From NCBI GenBank assembly GCA_023247055.1, contig JAHFHF010000034.1:1-33157 (forward strand): 33,157 nt of DNA, read 5' to 3'. The notes beneath the pieces are model-generated. The model saw nothing but the letters and a program-made list of their open reading frames with translations, was not told the origin of the DNA and did not search any database. This stretch comes from Candidatus Omnitrophota bacterium (GTDB lineage: Bacteria > Omnitrophota > Omnitrophia > Omnitrophales > Aquincolibacteriaceae). Every line of letters begins with the position of its first letter. The first letter of the stretch is position 1. A program made the position numbers and the translations under genes. Shown in pieces: positions 24,090-31,110 of the stretch.

Positions 24090-25613
24090 TTAGCCCCAGC
24101 GCTGACGGTCGAGCGAGCGGTACTGTACGGCCTCGGCGATATGCGCGGCCTCTACCACAGGCGATCCGGCTAAATCGGCGATGGTGCGGCCTAGTTTCAG
24201 GATTTTATAATAGGCGCGCGCTGAAAAATGCAGGCGCTTCATGGCAGCTTCCAGCAGTTTCTGGCCCTCGGCCGAGGGTGTTGCGTAGCGTTTGATTTCG
24301 CGCGAACGCATCCAGACATTGAGTTTGAGCGGCATATCCGCAAAGCGTTTATGCTGGATCTGACGGCAGCGCAAAATACGTTCCCGGATGACCGCTGAAC
24401 TTTCCTCCGCCGTTTCCTGCGTCAAAGTTTGATATGAAACTGCCGGCACCTCGACATGCAGATCAATGCGGTCGAGAATGGGCCCTGAAATACGCGCTTG
24501 GTATTTCTGGATCTGCGGTGAAGCGCAGCGGCAAGTTTTTTGAGGATCGGTCAGAAATCCGCAGGGACAGGGATTCATGGCCGCGATGAGTAAAAAACGG
24601 CAGGGAAATCCGGTCTGGAGTTTTGTGCGTGAAATCCAGATCCAACCTTCTTCCAGGGGACTGCGCAGGGACTCGAGTACGTCTTTGCGGAATTCCGGCA
24701 TTTCATCCAAAAAAAGCACGCCGCGGTGCGCCAGGGAAATTTCGCCCGGTTTAGGCCAGGAACCGCCGCCGATCAAAGCCGGTGGGGAAATGGAATAATG
24801 CGGCGAACGAAAAGGCGGCAGCGCGGAAAGGCCGCGTTTTTCCATGAGCCCAGCCACACTGTAGACTTTCATGACCTCGATGCTTTCTTCGGTGCTGAGC
24901 GGCGGCATAATCGTGGGAATGCGCGCGGCCAGCATGGTTTTGCCAGCGCCGGGCGGGCCGATAAAGACCAGATTGTGCCCGCCTGCAACGGCAATTTCCA
25001 GAGCGCGCTTAGCCAGTGGTTGGCCTTTCACCTCAGAAAAATCCAGTCCTGAAAATACCGCGGGAGGTACCGGCAGGGTGGCCGTAGGTTCCGGCGACAG
25101 TATTTTTTCCTTGAGCAGAAACTGGACCACTTCGCTTAAACTGCGCATCCCGTAAACCGCGACTTTATTTTCCAGGGCCGCTTCGCGCGCATTTTCTTGC
25201 GGAAAAATAAGCGTGCCCTGGTCTTTAAGTCCCTGGGCCAGCACCAGCGCGCCCTTAAAAGGCCGGAGACTGCCGTCCAAGGCCAGTTCTCCCATAAAAA
25301 TAAAATTGCGCAAAGCTTCTTCGGGGATGACGCCGGAAGCGGCCAGTAGACTCACCGCAATCGGCAAATCAAAAGAGGGCCCTTCTTTTTTGACATCGGC
25401 CGGCGCAAGATTAATGGTGATCTTGTCGCCGGGAAAGGGCAGGCCGCTGTTTTTAATGGCCGAGCGGACACGTTCACGCGACTCTTTGACGCTGGCATCC
25501 GGCAGGCCGACCACATTGAATTGAGGCAGACCGTTGGCCACATCGGTTTCAACGGTGACAGGATAAGCCTGAATGCCTACGTAAGCGGCGCTTTGCGCCC
25601 GGGCTAAAGCCAT
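24090..25613 (-). CDS. comM: ComM/YifB family AAA+ ATPase (Mg-chelatase-like)
   Basis: A 507-aa protein. The N-terminal Lon-protease-like fold contains VETDVANGLPQFNVVGLPDASVKESRERV. The AAA+ core has Walker A FIGPPGAGKTMLA near 222, Walker B VLFLDEMPEF, and a zinc-type cluster AMNPCPCG...CRC. The C-terminal Mg_chelatase_C domain ends with YRSLDRQRWG. ComM is a hexameric helicase that promotes branch migration during natural transformation. Length is typical (about 505-510 aa). A GAGGGA Shine-Dalgarno sequence precedes the ATG at 25613. Confidence 0.94.
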   Translation of the reverse strand: MALARAQSAAYVGIQAYPVTVETDVANGLPQFNVVGLPDASVKESRERVRSAIKNSGLPFPGDKITINLAPADVKKEGPSFDLPIAVSLLAASGVIPEEALRNFIFMGELALDGSLRPFKGALVLAQGLKDQGTLIFPQENAREAALENKVAVYGMRSLSEVVQFLLKEKILSPEPTATLPVPPAVFSGLDFSEVKGQPLAKRALEIAVAGGHNLVFIGPPGAGKTMLAARIPTIMPPLSTEESIEVMKVYSVAGLMEKRGLSALPPFRSPHYSISPPALIGGGSWPKPGEISLAHRGVLFLDEMPEFRKDVLESLRSPLEEGWIWISRTKLQTGFPCRFLLIAAMNPCPCGFLTDPQKTCRCASPQIQKYQARISGPILDRIDLHVEVPAVSYQTLTQETAEESSAVIRERILRCRQIQHKRFADMPLKLNVWMRSREIKRYATPSAEGQKLLEAAMKRLHFSARAYYKILKLGRTIADLAGSPVVEAAHIAEAVQYRSLDRQRWG

Positions 25614-25657
25614 AAAATCCCTCGCTTTTTAAGGTTGCTTTTTGAAGGGCCAAGTCT

Positions 25658-25685
25658 ATAATAAAACAGCCCTATAGATATTCAA
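25658..25685 (-). promoter_or_regulatory. Promoter candidate of comM
   Basis: On the minus strand TTGAAT (25685-25680) and TATTAT (25663-25658) are separated by 16 bp, about 45 bp upstream of the comM ATG. Confidence 0.45.
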
Positions 25686-25688
25686 ATT

Positions 25689-25706
25689 TACCATAAATTT
25701 ATGGTA
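25689..25706. promoter_or_regulatory. Perfect 18-bp palindrome in the divergent comM/DUF212 spacer
   Basis: TACCATAAATTTATGGTA is fully self-complementary and lies directly beside the candidate comM promoter in the only AT-rich stretch of the region. It looks like a dimeric repressor operator, but no matching regulator is recognised. Confidence 0.4.
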
Positions 25707-25760
25707 TTTAATCATAAATTCCCGTCTGCGTCAACCCTATAAACCTTACTCCTTAGACCC

Positions 25761-26222
25761 GTGATTCTTTTAGACTCAGAGCCTTTCCCGGTAAGCCGTG
25801 CTTTCTATGCGGTCTTTCTCAGCTGGTTTTTGGCCCAAACTATCAAAGTGTTGCGTAATCTGCAGCGGACGCATTTCCGCCGCTTTAATTTCCGCTGGAT
25901 TTTTGATACCGGCGGGATGCCCAGTTCCCATTCGTCCAGCGTGGCCGCGCTGTCCACGACGGCCGGCCTCTACTATGGCTTTTGGACCATGCCTTTTTTA
26001 ATCACCCTGATTTTTACCATCATCATCATGTTTGACGCCGCCGGCGTACGGCGCAGTGTGGGCCGCCAAGCCACGATTTTAAATAAAATGATGGATGATA
26101 TTTATGAAAAAGGCCAAGTGGCAGAGGTGCGGGTCAAAGAACTGCTGGGCCATACTCCGGTAGAAGTTTTTGCCGGGGCCTTTTTGGGGATCGTCCTCTC
26201 ATGGATGATTTGCAGCCTATGA
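25761..26222 (+). CDS. Divergent PAP2 (DUF212) family membrane protein
   Basis: A 153-aa protein with the conserved blocks IFDTGGMPSSHSSSVAALST, MFDAAGVRRSVGRQATILN and KELLGHTPVEVFAGAFLGI, the DUF212/acid phosphatase-related pattern. Three to four hydrophobic helices are visible. The reaction is unknown, although the Ser-His motif suggests a phosphate-ester hydrolase. The best start is GTG 25761, which has no good Shine-Dalgarno sequence, so the exact start is uncertain. Its stop overlaps the ATG of the L,D-transpeptidase (ATGA). Confidence 0.87.
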   Translation: MILLDSEPFPVSRAFYAVFLSWFLAQTIKVLRNLQRTHFRRFNFRWIFDTGGMPSSHSSSVAALSTTAGLYYGFWTMPFLITLIFTIIIMFDAAGVRRSVGRQATILNKMMDDIYEKGQVAEVRVKELLGHTPVEVFAGAFLGIVLSWMICSL

Positions 26223-27067
26223 GTTCATGGCTAAAACCGTTTGGATGGATGCTGCTGGGGCTGGCTGTTTTGTGCCGGCCTGTTGCTGCAGCCGAAGAAA
26301 CCGCCAAACCTGCAGAGGGTCAAACTGCAGAAAAGAAAAACACGGAAAATGCCGCAGAGTTGGATCTCTTTCAAAAAACGCTGAAAGAAATTCGTAATTA
26401 CAAACGCCGCGGCCAGTATCTCGAAGCGGCCCAGAAATATGCGTTTATTTTGGATGAAATCCGGCTTTCGACCAAAGACCGCAAGAAACTGACGCAGGAC
26501 TATGAAAAATTAAATACCAAGCTGCTTTTTTCAAGAACCATCACGCCGGGCAGTGCTTTGCATACCGTGGCCGAAGGCGATTCGCTTTATACGATCGCCA
26601 AAAAATACGGTACAACTTCGGCGCTGACGCGCCGCATCAATGGGTTGACAAAGGATGTTATTTATCCCGGCATGAAACTGAAAGTCATTACCGGCACTTT
26701 TTATGTGCGCGTGGATAAATCGCAGAATACGCTGCGGCTGTTCCTCGACGATACGCCCATTAAGACCTATCTTGTAGCCACGGGCAAGAATAACAGCACG
26801 CCGACGGGCGAGTTTACGGTCACGAATAAGTTGGAGGATCCCACGTGGTATAAGTCGGGCGCGGTCATTGAACCCGGCAGCCCGGACAACCATTTAGGGA
26901 CGCGCTGGCTGGGTTTTGACCAGCCGGGCTACGGCATTCACGGTACGACCGAACCGAATTTGATCGGCCAGCAGGTTTCGCACGGTTGTGTGCGTATGCA
27001 CAACAATGACGTCGAAGAGTTGTACGAAATTTTGCCGTATGGGGTCAAAGTCGCTATTACGGATTAA
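26219..27067 (+). CDS. LysM-containing L,D-transpeptidase
   Basis: A 282-aa exported enzyme that forms 3-3 peptidoglycan cross-links or anchors proteins to the wall. After a signal peptide (MLLGLAVLCRPVAAAEE) and a helical segment comes a LysM domain (HTVAEGDSLYTIAKKYG...VIYPGMKLKVI, about 117-160). A YkuD domain follows from about 163 with FYVRVDKSQNTLRLFLDD, YGIHGTTEPNLIG and the active site SHGCVRM containing Cys257. ATG 26219 overlaps the DUF212 stop; another in-frame ATG lies at 26201. Coupling with the DUF212 gene suggests a shared envelope role. Confidence 0.92.
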   Translation: MSSWLKPFGWMLLGLAVLCRPVAAAEETAKPAEGQTAEKKNTENAAELDLFQKTLKEIRNYKRRGQYLEAAQKYAFILDEIRLSTKDRKKLTQDYEKLNTKLLFSRTITPGSALHTVAEGDSLYTIAKKYGTTSALTRRINGLTKDVIYPGMKLKVITGTFYVRVDKSQNTLRLFLDDTPIKTYLVATGKNNSTPTGEFTVTNKLEDPTWYKSGAVIEPGSPDNHLGTRWLGFDQPGYGIHGTTEPNLIGQQVSHGCVRMHNNDVEELYEILPYGVKVAITD

Positions 27068-27073
27068 TGCTCA

Positions 27074-27094
27074 CATAGGCTTCTTTGGCCTATG
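27074..27094. repeat. Hairpin after the L,D-transpeptidase gene
   Basis: CATAGGC and GCCTATG form a perfect 7-bp stem with a 7-nt loop, 6 nt after the stop codon. It may weakly end the transcript, but no T-run follows. Confidence 0.45.
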
Positions 27095-27184
27095 AAGCCT
27101 AGTGCCTGAGCAAGAGTCGCAGGCCTGAGAGGGACAGGGCCAAAAAACACGGATCTGTCTCTTTGAAAAAACATAGGGGGAATC

Positions 27185-28192
27185 ATGGCAGAGGCAAAAA
27201 AAACAACAGCGCGGCCGGCGGGCAGGGACATTTGGGATGTCTGCCTGCCGTTTGAAAAGCCGGTCGTGGAAATGGAAAAAAAACTCAGGGATTTACGCAA
27301 TTCTTCAGGCGAGTCCATTGACTTGAGCGGGGAAATCAAAAGCGTTGAAAAGAAAATCGAAAAAGCGCTTAAAGAAATTTTCGATAACCTCACGCCATGG
27401 CAGCGGGTCCAAGTTGCGCGCCATCCGCTGCGGCCCTATACGCTGGACTATATCTGGCATCTGACTACGAATCTATTTGAACTGCACGGCGACCGTCGTT
27501 TCAGCGATGATCACGCCATGATCGCCGGCTTTGCCAAATGGGGCGGCGAACAGAACGTTTGCATCATTGGCCATCAAAAAGGCCGCGATATTAAGGAAAA
27601 TCTGCTGCGCAGTTTCGGCAGCGCGCATCCGGAAGGCTACCGTAAAGCGATCCGGGTCATGCGCTTGGCCGAGCAAGCCGGCATGCCCATTATCTGCTTT
27701 GTAGATACGCCGGGCGCTTACCCGGGTATTGGGGCGGAAGAGCGCGGCCAATCGGAAGCGATTGCGTTTAATCTGCGCGAAATGGCAGAACTCACCGTCC
27801 CGATTATTGTGATCGTGATCGGCGAAGGCGGCAGCGGAGGAGCTCTCGGCATCGGCATTGGGGACCGCATCTACGTTCTGCAAAATGCTTATTATTCCGT
27901 CATCTCGCCGGAAGGCTGCGCCGCGATTTTATGGAAAGACCAGTCTAAGGCCCCGGAAGCGGCGGCAGCCCTGAAGCTGACGGCGGAGGATTTGCTGGGG
28001 CTGGGCCTTATCGACGGCATGATTAAAGAACCGCTGGGCGGTGCGCATCGCAGCTTTGAAGATATGGCGGATGAGATCAAGAAGACTGTGGACCGGGACC
28101 TTGAAGAATTAAAGAAGGTTTCGAAAAGCGAGTTGATTGAAAAGCGTTATCAGAAGTTCCGCCAGATGGGCGTTTTTTCTACGAAGGCCTGA
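27185..28192 (+). CDS. accA: Acetyl-CoA carboxylase carboxyltransferase subunit alpha
   Basis: A 335-aa cytosolic subunit which, with AccD, moves the carboxyl group from carboxybiotin to acetyl-CoA to give malonyl-CoA for fatty-acid synthesis. Diagnostic stretches are WQRVQVARHPLRPYTLDYI, ELHGDRRFSDD, FGSAHPEGYRKAIRVM, DTPGAYPGIGAEERGQ and GEGGSGGALGIGIGD (oxyanion-hole glycines). Length fits (about 320 aa). AGGGGG lies 4 nt before the ATG. AccD is not in the window. Confidence 0.96.
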   Translation: MAEAKKTTARPAGRDIWDVCLPFEKPVVEMEKKLRDLRNSSGESIDLSGEIKSVEKKIEKALKEIFDNLTPWQRVQVARHPLRPYTLDYIWHLTTNLFELHGDRRFSDDHAMIAGFAKWGGEQNVCIIGHQKGRDIKENLLRSFGSAHPEGYRKAIRVMRLAEQAGMPIICFVDTPGAYPGIGAEERGQSEAIAFNLREMAELTVPIIVIVIGEGGSGGALGIGIGDRIYVLQNAYYSVISPEGCAAILWKDQSKAPEAAAALKLTAEDLLGLGLIDGMIKEPLGGAHRSFEDMADEIKKTVDRDLEELKKVSKSELIEKRYQKFRQMGVFSTKA

Positions 28193-28208
28193 GGCGCAGA
28201 CAGGGGGA

Positions 28209-28412
28209 CTATCCTACCCCATAGCGTTTTTTAAGCCCGATTAAACGCTGCAGCACGCCGGCCTCTGAAATAACCTGCCTGAGCATATCCTCGGAAACCT
28301 CCAAAAGCGCCACTTCGCTAATCCGCTTGACCTCGTCGGGAAAGCGCTTCACCAGTTCGGAAGTCGAGATCCCCTGATTGTATTTCAGATCAAAAATTTC
28401 GCGGTAAGTCAT
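28209..28412 (-). CDS. Small protein of unknown function
   Basis: A 67-aa helical protein (starts MTYREIFDLKYNQG, then STSELVKRFPDEVKRISEVALLEV) with no signal peptide or membrane helix. The frame stays open to an in-frame ATG at 28535, which would add 41 residues, some of which (YDDILREFNQRI) also look like coding sequence, so the start is unclear. It is convergent with accA, 16 bp apart. The STSEL...RFPDEVKRI pattern hints at a helix-turn-helix, but I do not recognise the family. Confidence 0.5.
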   Translation of the reverse strand: MTYREIFDLKYNQGISTSELVKRFPDEVKRISEVALLEVSEDMLRQVISEAGVLQRLIGLKKRYGVG

Positions 28413-28515
28413 CGTTTTTGCCCCCGAGTTTCCTATCCGCTGGTTAAATTCTCTTAATATATCGTCGTAACCCGGCACAAATATTAAAAATTTTTTAATC
28501 CACAAACCACTATAT

Positions 28516-28545
28516 ATAGTGTCAATGCTATACATTGATCACTAT
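28516..28545. promoter_or_regulatory. Operator-like inverted repeat in an AT-rich divergent spacer
   Basis: ATAGTGTCAATG and CATTGATCACTAT are reverse complements with one bulged base and a 5-nt loop. It lies about 90 bp before the ATG at 28636 and between divergent genes, where a regulator such as the MerR protein encoded two genes on could bind. Confidence 0.4.
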
Positions 28546-28580
28546 TAGATGTTTTCGATAAAAAAAGTGGTAAAAAAAGC

Positions 28581-28609
28581 TTGCAACCATACGATCATTT
28601 ATCTAGAGT
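28581..28609 (+). promoter_or_regulatory. Promoter candidate for the helical-repeat/MerR operon
   Basis: TTGCAA (28581-28586) and TAGAGT (28604-28609) with 17 bp spacing, 27 bp before the ATG at 28636. Confidence 0.35.
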
Positions 28610-28633
28610 GTAATTTATAAAATGTAAATTACA
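28609..28633. promoter_or_regulatory. Inverted repeat directly before a start codon
   Basis: TGTAATTTA and TAAATTACA form a perfect 9-bp pair with a 7-nt loop, ending 2 nt before the ATG at 28636. No Shine-Dalgarno sequence is visible, so the site could be an operator or an RNA hairpin that limits initiation. Confidence 0.45.
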
Positions 28634-28635
28634 TT

Positions 28636-29310
28636 ATGAAAAAATTGATGGCAGCACTCACAATCTTGATGCTAACAAGCGGGTTTATCGGCGGGAGCCA
28701 AAAAAGCATGAGCGAAAAAGCCAAAAATAAAGAAATGGCCCAAGCCCGCAAAGACCTCGCCCAGGGAGAGGTTTCTAAGGCCGCCGAGGCTGCCGGCCAT
28801 GTGCAGGAGTTTTTTCCGGAGGATCCGCAGGTTCGGGGTCTGGTAACCGAAATCCGGGCCCGCCAGGACGAGTCCTACCGCCAGGCCAAGACAGAGCTTG
28901 CGGAAGATGACATGAGTGAGCGTGAGCGCCGTGATGCGATCCAGACCCTCGTTGAACGCGGGGAAGCTTTTTTTCAGCAAGGCCAATATGCCGAAGCGGC
29001 AGATGCCGCCCAGGAGATTTTCCGCTATGAGTCCGGCAATGGCCAGGCTTCTAAGCTGATCGACCGTATCAGCCAGGCTGAACGCAAGGAAGCCAAGCGC
29101 GAAGAGGGTGTTTTGCGGGACGTCTATCGCGGTGAAATGACCGATCGTATGGATGCTTACCGCCGTGAAGCGCAACAGGCCATGGATGCCGAACGCTGGG
29201 GCCGCGCGCGTTTTGCAATTGAGAAAATGCTTTTACTGGAACCCAGTGATGCGGAAGCCAACCGGCTTTACGACGTGGTGAACTCCAAACTCGAAAAGCA
29301 GGCGGCATGA
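28636..29310 (+). CDS. Exported helical-repeat (TPR-like) protein
   Basis: A 224-aa protein with a signal-like N-terminus (MKKLMAALTILMLTSGFIGG), then several amphipathic helix pairs of TPR type (KDLAQGEVSKAAEAAGHVQEFFPEDPQV; GEAFFQQGQYAEAADAAQEIF; EAQQAMDAERWGRARFAIEK-type, each with the P-x-D/E turn) and highly charged linkers. No catalytic motif. The stop overlaps the MerR gene's ATG (ATGA), so the two are translationally coupled. Its partner is unknown. Confidence 0.75.
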   Translation: MKKLMAALTILMLTSGFIGGSQKSMSEKAKNKEMAQARKDLAQGEVSKAAEAAGHVQEFFPEDPQVRGLVTEIRARQDESYRQAKTELAEDDMSERERRDAIQTLVERGEAFFQQGQYAEAADAAQEIFRYESGNGQASKLIDRISQAERKEAKREEGVLRDVYRGEMTDRMDAYRREAQQAMDAERWGRARFAIEKMLLLEPSDAEANRLYDVVNSKLEKQAA

Positions 29311-29555
29311 AGCGCGAAAAGCTCTTCAAAATCGGCGAAGTGATGCAGGAAACAGGACTTTCCAGACAAACGATTCATAACTATACCCTTACCGGACTTA
29401 TCCAGGAAGCGCGCCGCACACCGTCCGGACACCGGCTTTATGATGAAACGGTCTTTGACCGCCTTGAGCAGATCAAAATTCTCCAATCCAAAAACTACAC
29501 GCTTCTTCAAATTAAAAAAATGCTTGGTTCTTCAGACAGCGATTTAAAACTGTAA
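29307..29555 (+). CDS. MerR-type DNA-binding regulator, short form
   Basis: An 82-aa protein consisting of the winged helix-turn-helix FKIGEVMQETGLSRQTIHNYTLTGLI, the wing RRTPSGHRLYDETVFDRLEQIKIL and the start of the dimerisation helix. It has no ligand-binding domain, so it is about half the usual MerR length but the normal size for the short subgroup. It overlaps the helical-repeat gene by 4 nt and lies 21 nt before the sigma factor gene, so all three are likely one operon and it could control sigma-28 expression. Confidence 0.88.
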   Translation: MKREKLFKIGEVMQETGLSRQTIHNYTLTGLIQEARRTPSGHRLYDETVFDRLEQIKILQSKNYTLLQIKKMLGSSDSDLKL

Positions 29556-29576
29556 TCAAGATAAAGGGAGGGACTC

Positions 29577-30401
29577 ATGAAACCAGCGCTTCGCCCCAAC
29601 TTCAAAAAAACAGGCACGTCGATGCGTGAGGATGAAGTCCAGATGTGGCGGAAATTTAAACGCACCAAGAGCGCGGCCGTGCGCGAGGAAATCGTGAAGC
29701 GCTATCTCTACCTTGTGAAATATGTGGCCGGACGCGTGGCCATCGGCCTTCCGCCCAATGTCGAGTTCAATGATCTCGTCAGTTATGGCATTCTGGGTTT
29801 GTTTGATGCCATCACCAAATACGATGTTTCCCAAGGCAATAAGTTCGAGACCTATGCGGTATCGCGCATCCGCGGCTCCATCATGGATGAATTGCGCAAG
29901 CTTGACTGGGCGCCGCGTCTTCTGCGCAAGAAAGCGCGCGAGATTGAAAAGAAATCCAAAGAACTGGAAGAAAAACTGGGCCGCGCGGCGACTGAAGACG
30001 AAATCGCGAAGGGCCTTCACATCAGCGCCGACGAACTCAATTCGATTTACAGCGACTTGAATTCGACTTCGTTTTTGTCGCTGGATGAGGTTTGGCAGAA
30101 TGATGACGGCAACAAACCGATTTCGCGCCTGCAGACGATTGAAGACTCGCTGATTACGAATCAATTCAACTACGTGCACCAAAACGAAGTGAAGGAAATT
30201 CTGGCGAGCGTGATCGACGAACTGCCCGAAAAAGAAAAGCTGGTGATCGTGCTTTACTATTACGAGAACCTGACGCTGCGTGAAATCGGCGAAATTCTGG
30301 ATGTGTCTGAATCGCGCGTGTGCCAGATCCACACGAAGGTCGTCATGCGTTTGCGTGCGCACCTTATGAAAAAAGTAGGCGAACTCACACTTGAAGCCTA
30401 A
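29577..30401 (+). CDS. fliA: RNA polymerase sigma-28 factor (FliA/WhiG type)
   Basis: A 274-aa alternative sigma factor. Region 2 is RYLYLVKYVAGRVAIGLPPN...FNDLVSYGILGLFDAITKYD...FETYAVSRIRGSIMDELRKLDW. Region 3 follows with KKAREIEKKSKELEEKLGR, and region 4 is DELPEKEKLVIVLYYYENLT with the helix-turn-helix LREIGEILDVSESRVCQIHTK. A strong GGGAGG precedes the ATG. FliA directs flagellar late-gene transcription; WhiG-type relatives control other programmes. No flagellar structural genes are in the window, so the regulon is not settled here. Confidence 0.93.
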   Translation: MKPALRPNFKKTGTSMREDEVQMWRKFKRTKSAAVREEIVKRYLYLVKYVAGRVAIGLPPNVEFNDLVSYGILGLFDAITKYDVSQGNKFETYAVSRIRGSIMDELRKLDWAPRLLRKKAREIEKKSKELEEKLGRAATEDEIAKGLHISADELNSIYSDLNSTSFLSLDEVWQNDDGNKPISRLQTIEDSLITNQFNYVHQNEVKEILASVIDELPEKEKLVIVLYYYENLTLREIGEILDVSESRVCQIHTKVVMRLRAHLMKKVGELTLEA

Positions 30402-30435
30402 AACATACGACAGCCCTTAGGCTGTCGATGTTTTT
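30400..30435 (+). terminator. Terminator after fliA
   Basis: CGACAGCC (30408-30415), a CTTA loop and GGCTGTCG (30420-30427) form a perfect 8-bp stem. It is extended by AAAACAT/ATGTTTT across one bulged base and ends in five T residues. It starts at the fliA stop codon. Confidence 0.8.
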
Positions 30436-30563
30436 GTATCTGCGTTAGACGCAGATGCTAAAAGGGGAATATGAACCTTAGGCTGTCGATGTTTTACATT
30501 TGAGATTAGACGCAAATAGTCAGGAAAAGCAGGGGTTTGGTCTGCGTTAGATTGCGGATGGTC
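30415..30563 (+). repeat. Degenerate tandem hairpin repeats after fliA
   Basis: The 20-mer CCTTAGGCTGTCGATGTTTT occurs at 30415-30434 and identically at 30476-30495, 61 bp apart. Each copy is followed by a related stem (ATCTGCGTTAGACGCAGAT after the first; a degenerate ATTTGAGATTAGACGCAAAT after the second). A third, partial, copy (TCTGCGTTAGATTGCGGAT) is at 30541. The unit may be a duplicated terminator or an untranslated structured RNA. The rest of the 427-bp spacer holds a hairpin at 30601-30629 (GCGGGGA/TCCCCGC) and the promoter described next. Confidence 0.6.
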
Positions 30564-30651
30564 AAACAGTAAGTAGCCTTAAAGCCTAGAGTTAGCGAAT
30601 GCGGGGAACCGTGCAAAACCACTCCCCGCAGCCCCGCCATTTTGTCTCTGC

Positions 30652-30679
30652 TCAAGTTGGTTTCCCGCCCTGCCGATAC
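30652..30679 (+). promoter_or_regulatory. Sigma-28-like promoter upstream of the FlgM-like gene
   Basis: TCAAGTTG (30652-30659) and GCCGATAC (30672-30679), 12 bp apart, match the flagellar sigma consensus (TAAAGTTT, 11 bp, GCCGATAA) at 6/8 and 7/8 positions. The start would be near 30690, about 140 nt before the anti-sigma ATG. Self-regulation of flgM by sigma-28 is well known in enteric bacteria. Confidence 0.5.
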
Positions 30680-30828
30680 CTCCATTAGAAAAGCAAAAAG
30701 CTTTTCAAACGATTGCTTGCGGATACTCGCTGAAGCATCCAAAGCGTGGTACTTGCGCGCGACATATTTTGTCATTATTTTTATCATGCCAGCTATCCGG
30801 GTGACGTCGGCCCTTGAGGGAGATCGCC

Positions 30829-31107
30829 ATGGAATTGATTAACCGTTTGTTTCAAAATTTAAGGCAGCGCATTCGCATTGAAAAGCCGGTCATTCAGACC
30901 GACGAAGAAGACCAGATGTGGCAGGAAGTCCGGCGCTACGCCAAGATGATTCCGGGCGAGGCCGACCCGCATATGGGGCGCGTACAGGAAATTAAGGAAG
31001 AGATCAGAAACGGCGAATATCCGACGCGTGAAATGATCGATGGGGCAGCGGTGCGCCTTGCCGCCCGTTTGTGCAAGCAGCCTTTTTCCGGCCCGCAGCA
31101 GTACTAG
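30829..31107 (+). CDS. flgM: FlgM-like anti-sigma-28 factor
   Basis: A 92-aa protein whose C-terminal part RVQEIKEEIRNGEYPTREMIDGAAVRLAARL matches the sigma-binding helix region of FlgM (V-x-EIK-x-I-x-G-x-Y). The N-terminal half is polar and may be disordered. The ATG at 30829 has GAGGGA 8 nt upstream. It lies 427 bp downstream of the sigma-28 gene with a terminator between, so it is transcribed separately. FlgM holds sigma-28 inactive until secreted through the flagellar export gate. Confidence 0.75.
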   Translation: MELINRLFQNLRQRIRIEKPVIQTDEEDQMWQEVRRYAKMIPGEADPHMGRVQEIKEEIRNGEYPTREMIDGAAVRLAARLCKQPFSGPQQY

Positions 31108-31110
31108 CGC

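Noticed and set aside
23524..24092. TTTTTA at both ends of the RAYT unit as a target-site duplication
   Set aside because: Y1 transposases of this class do not usually duplicate their target, and a T-rich hexamer is likely by chance.
30642..30842. A 66-codon open frame before the FlgM-like gene
   Set aside because: It overlaps the sigma-28-like promoter and the start of the anti-sigma gene, and it shows no recognisable family.
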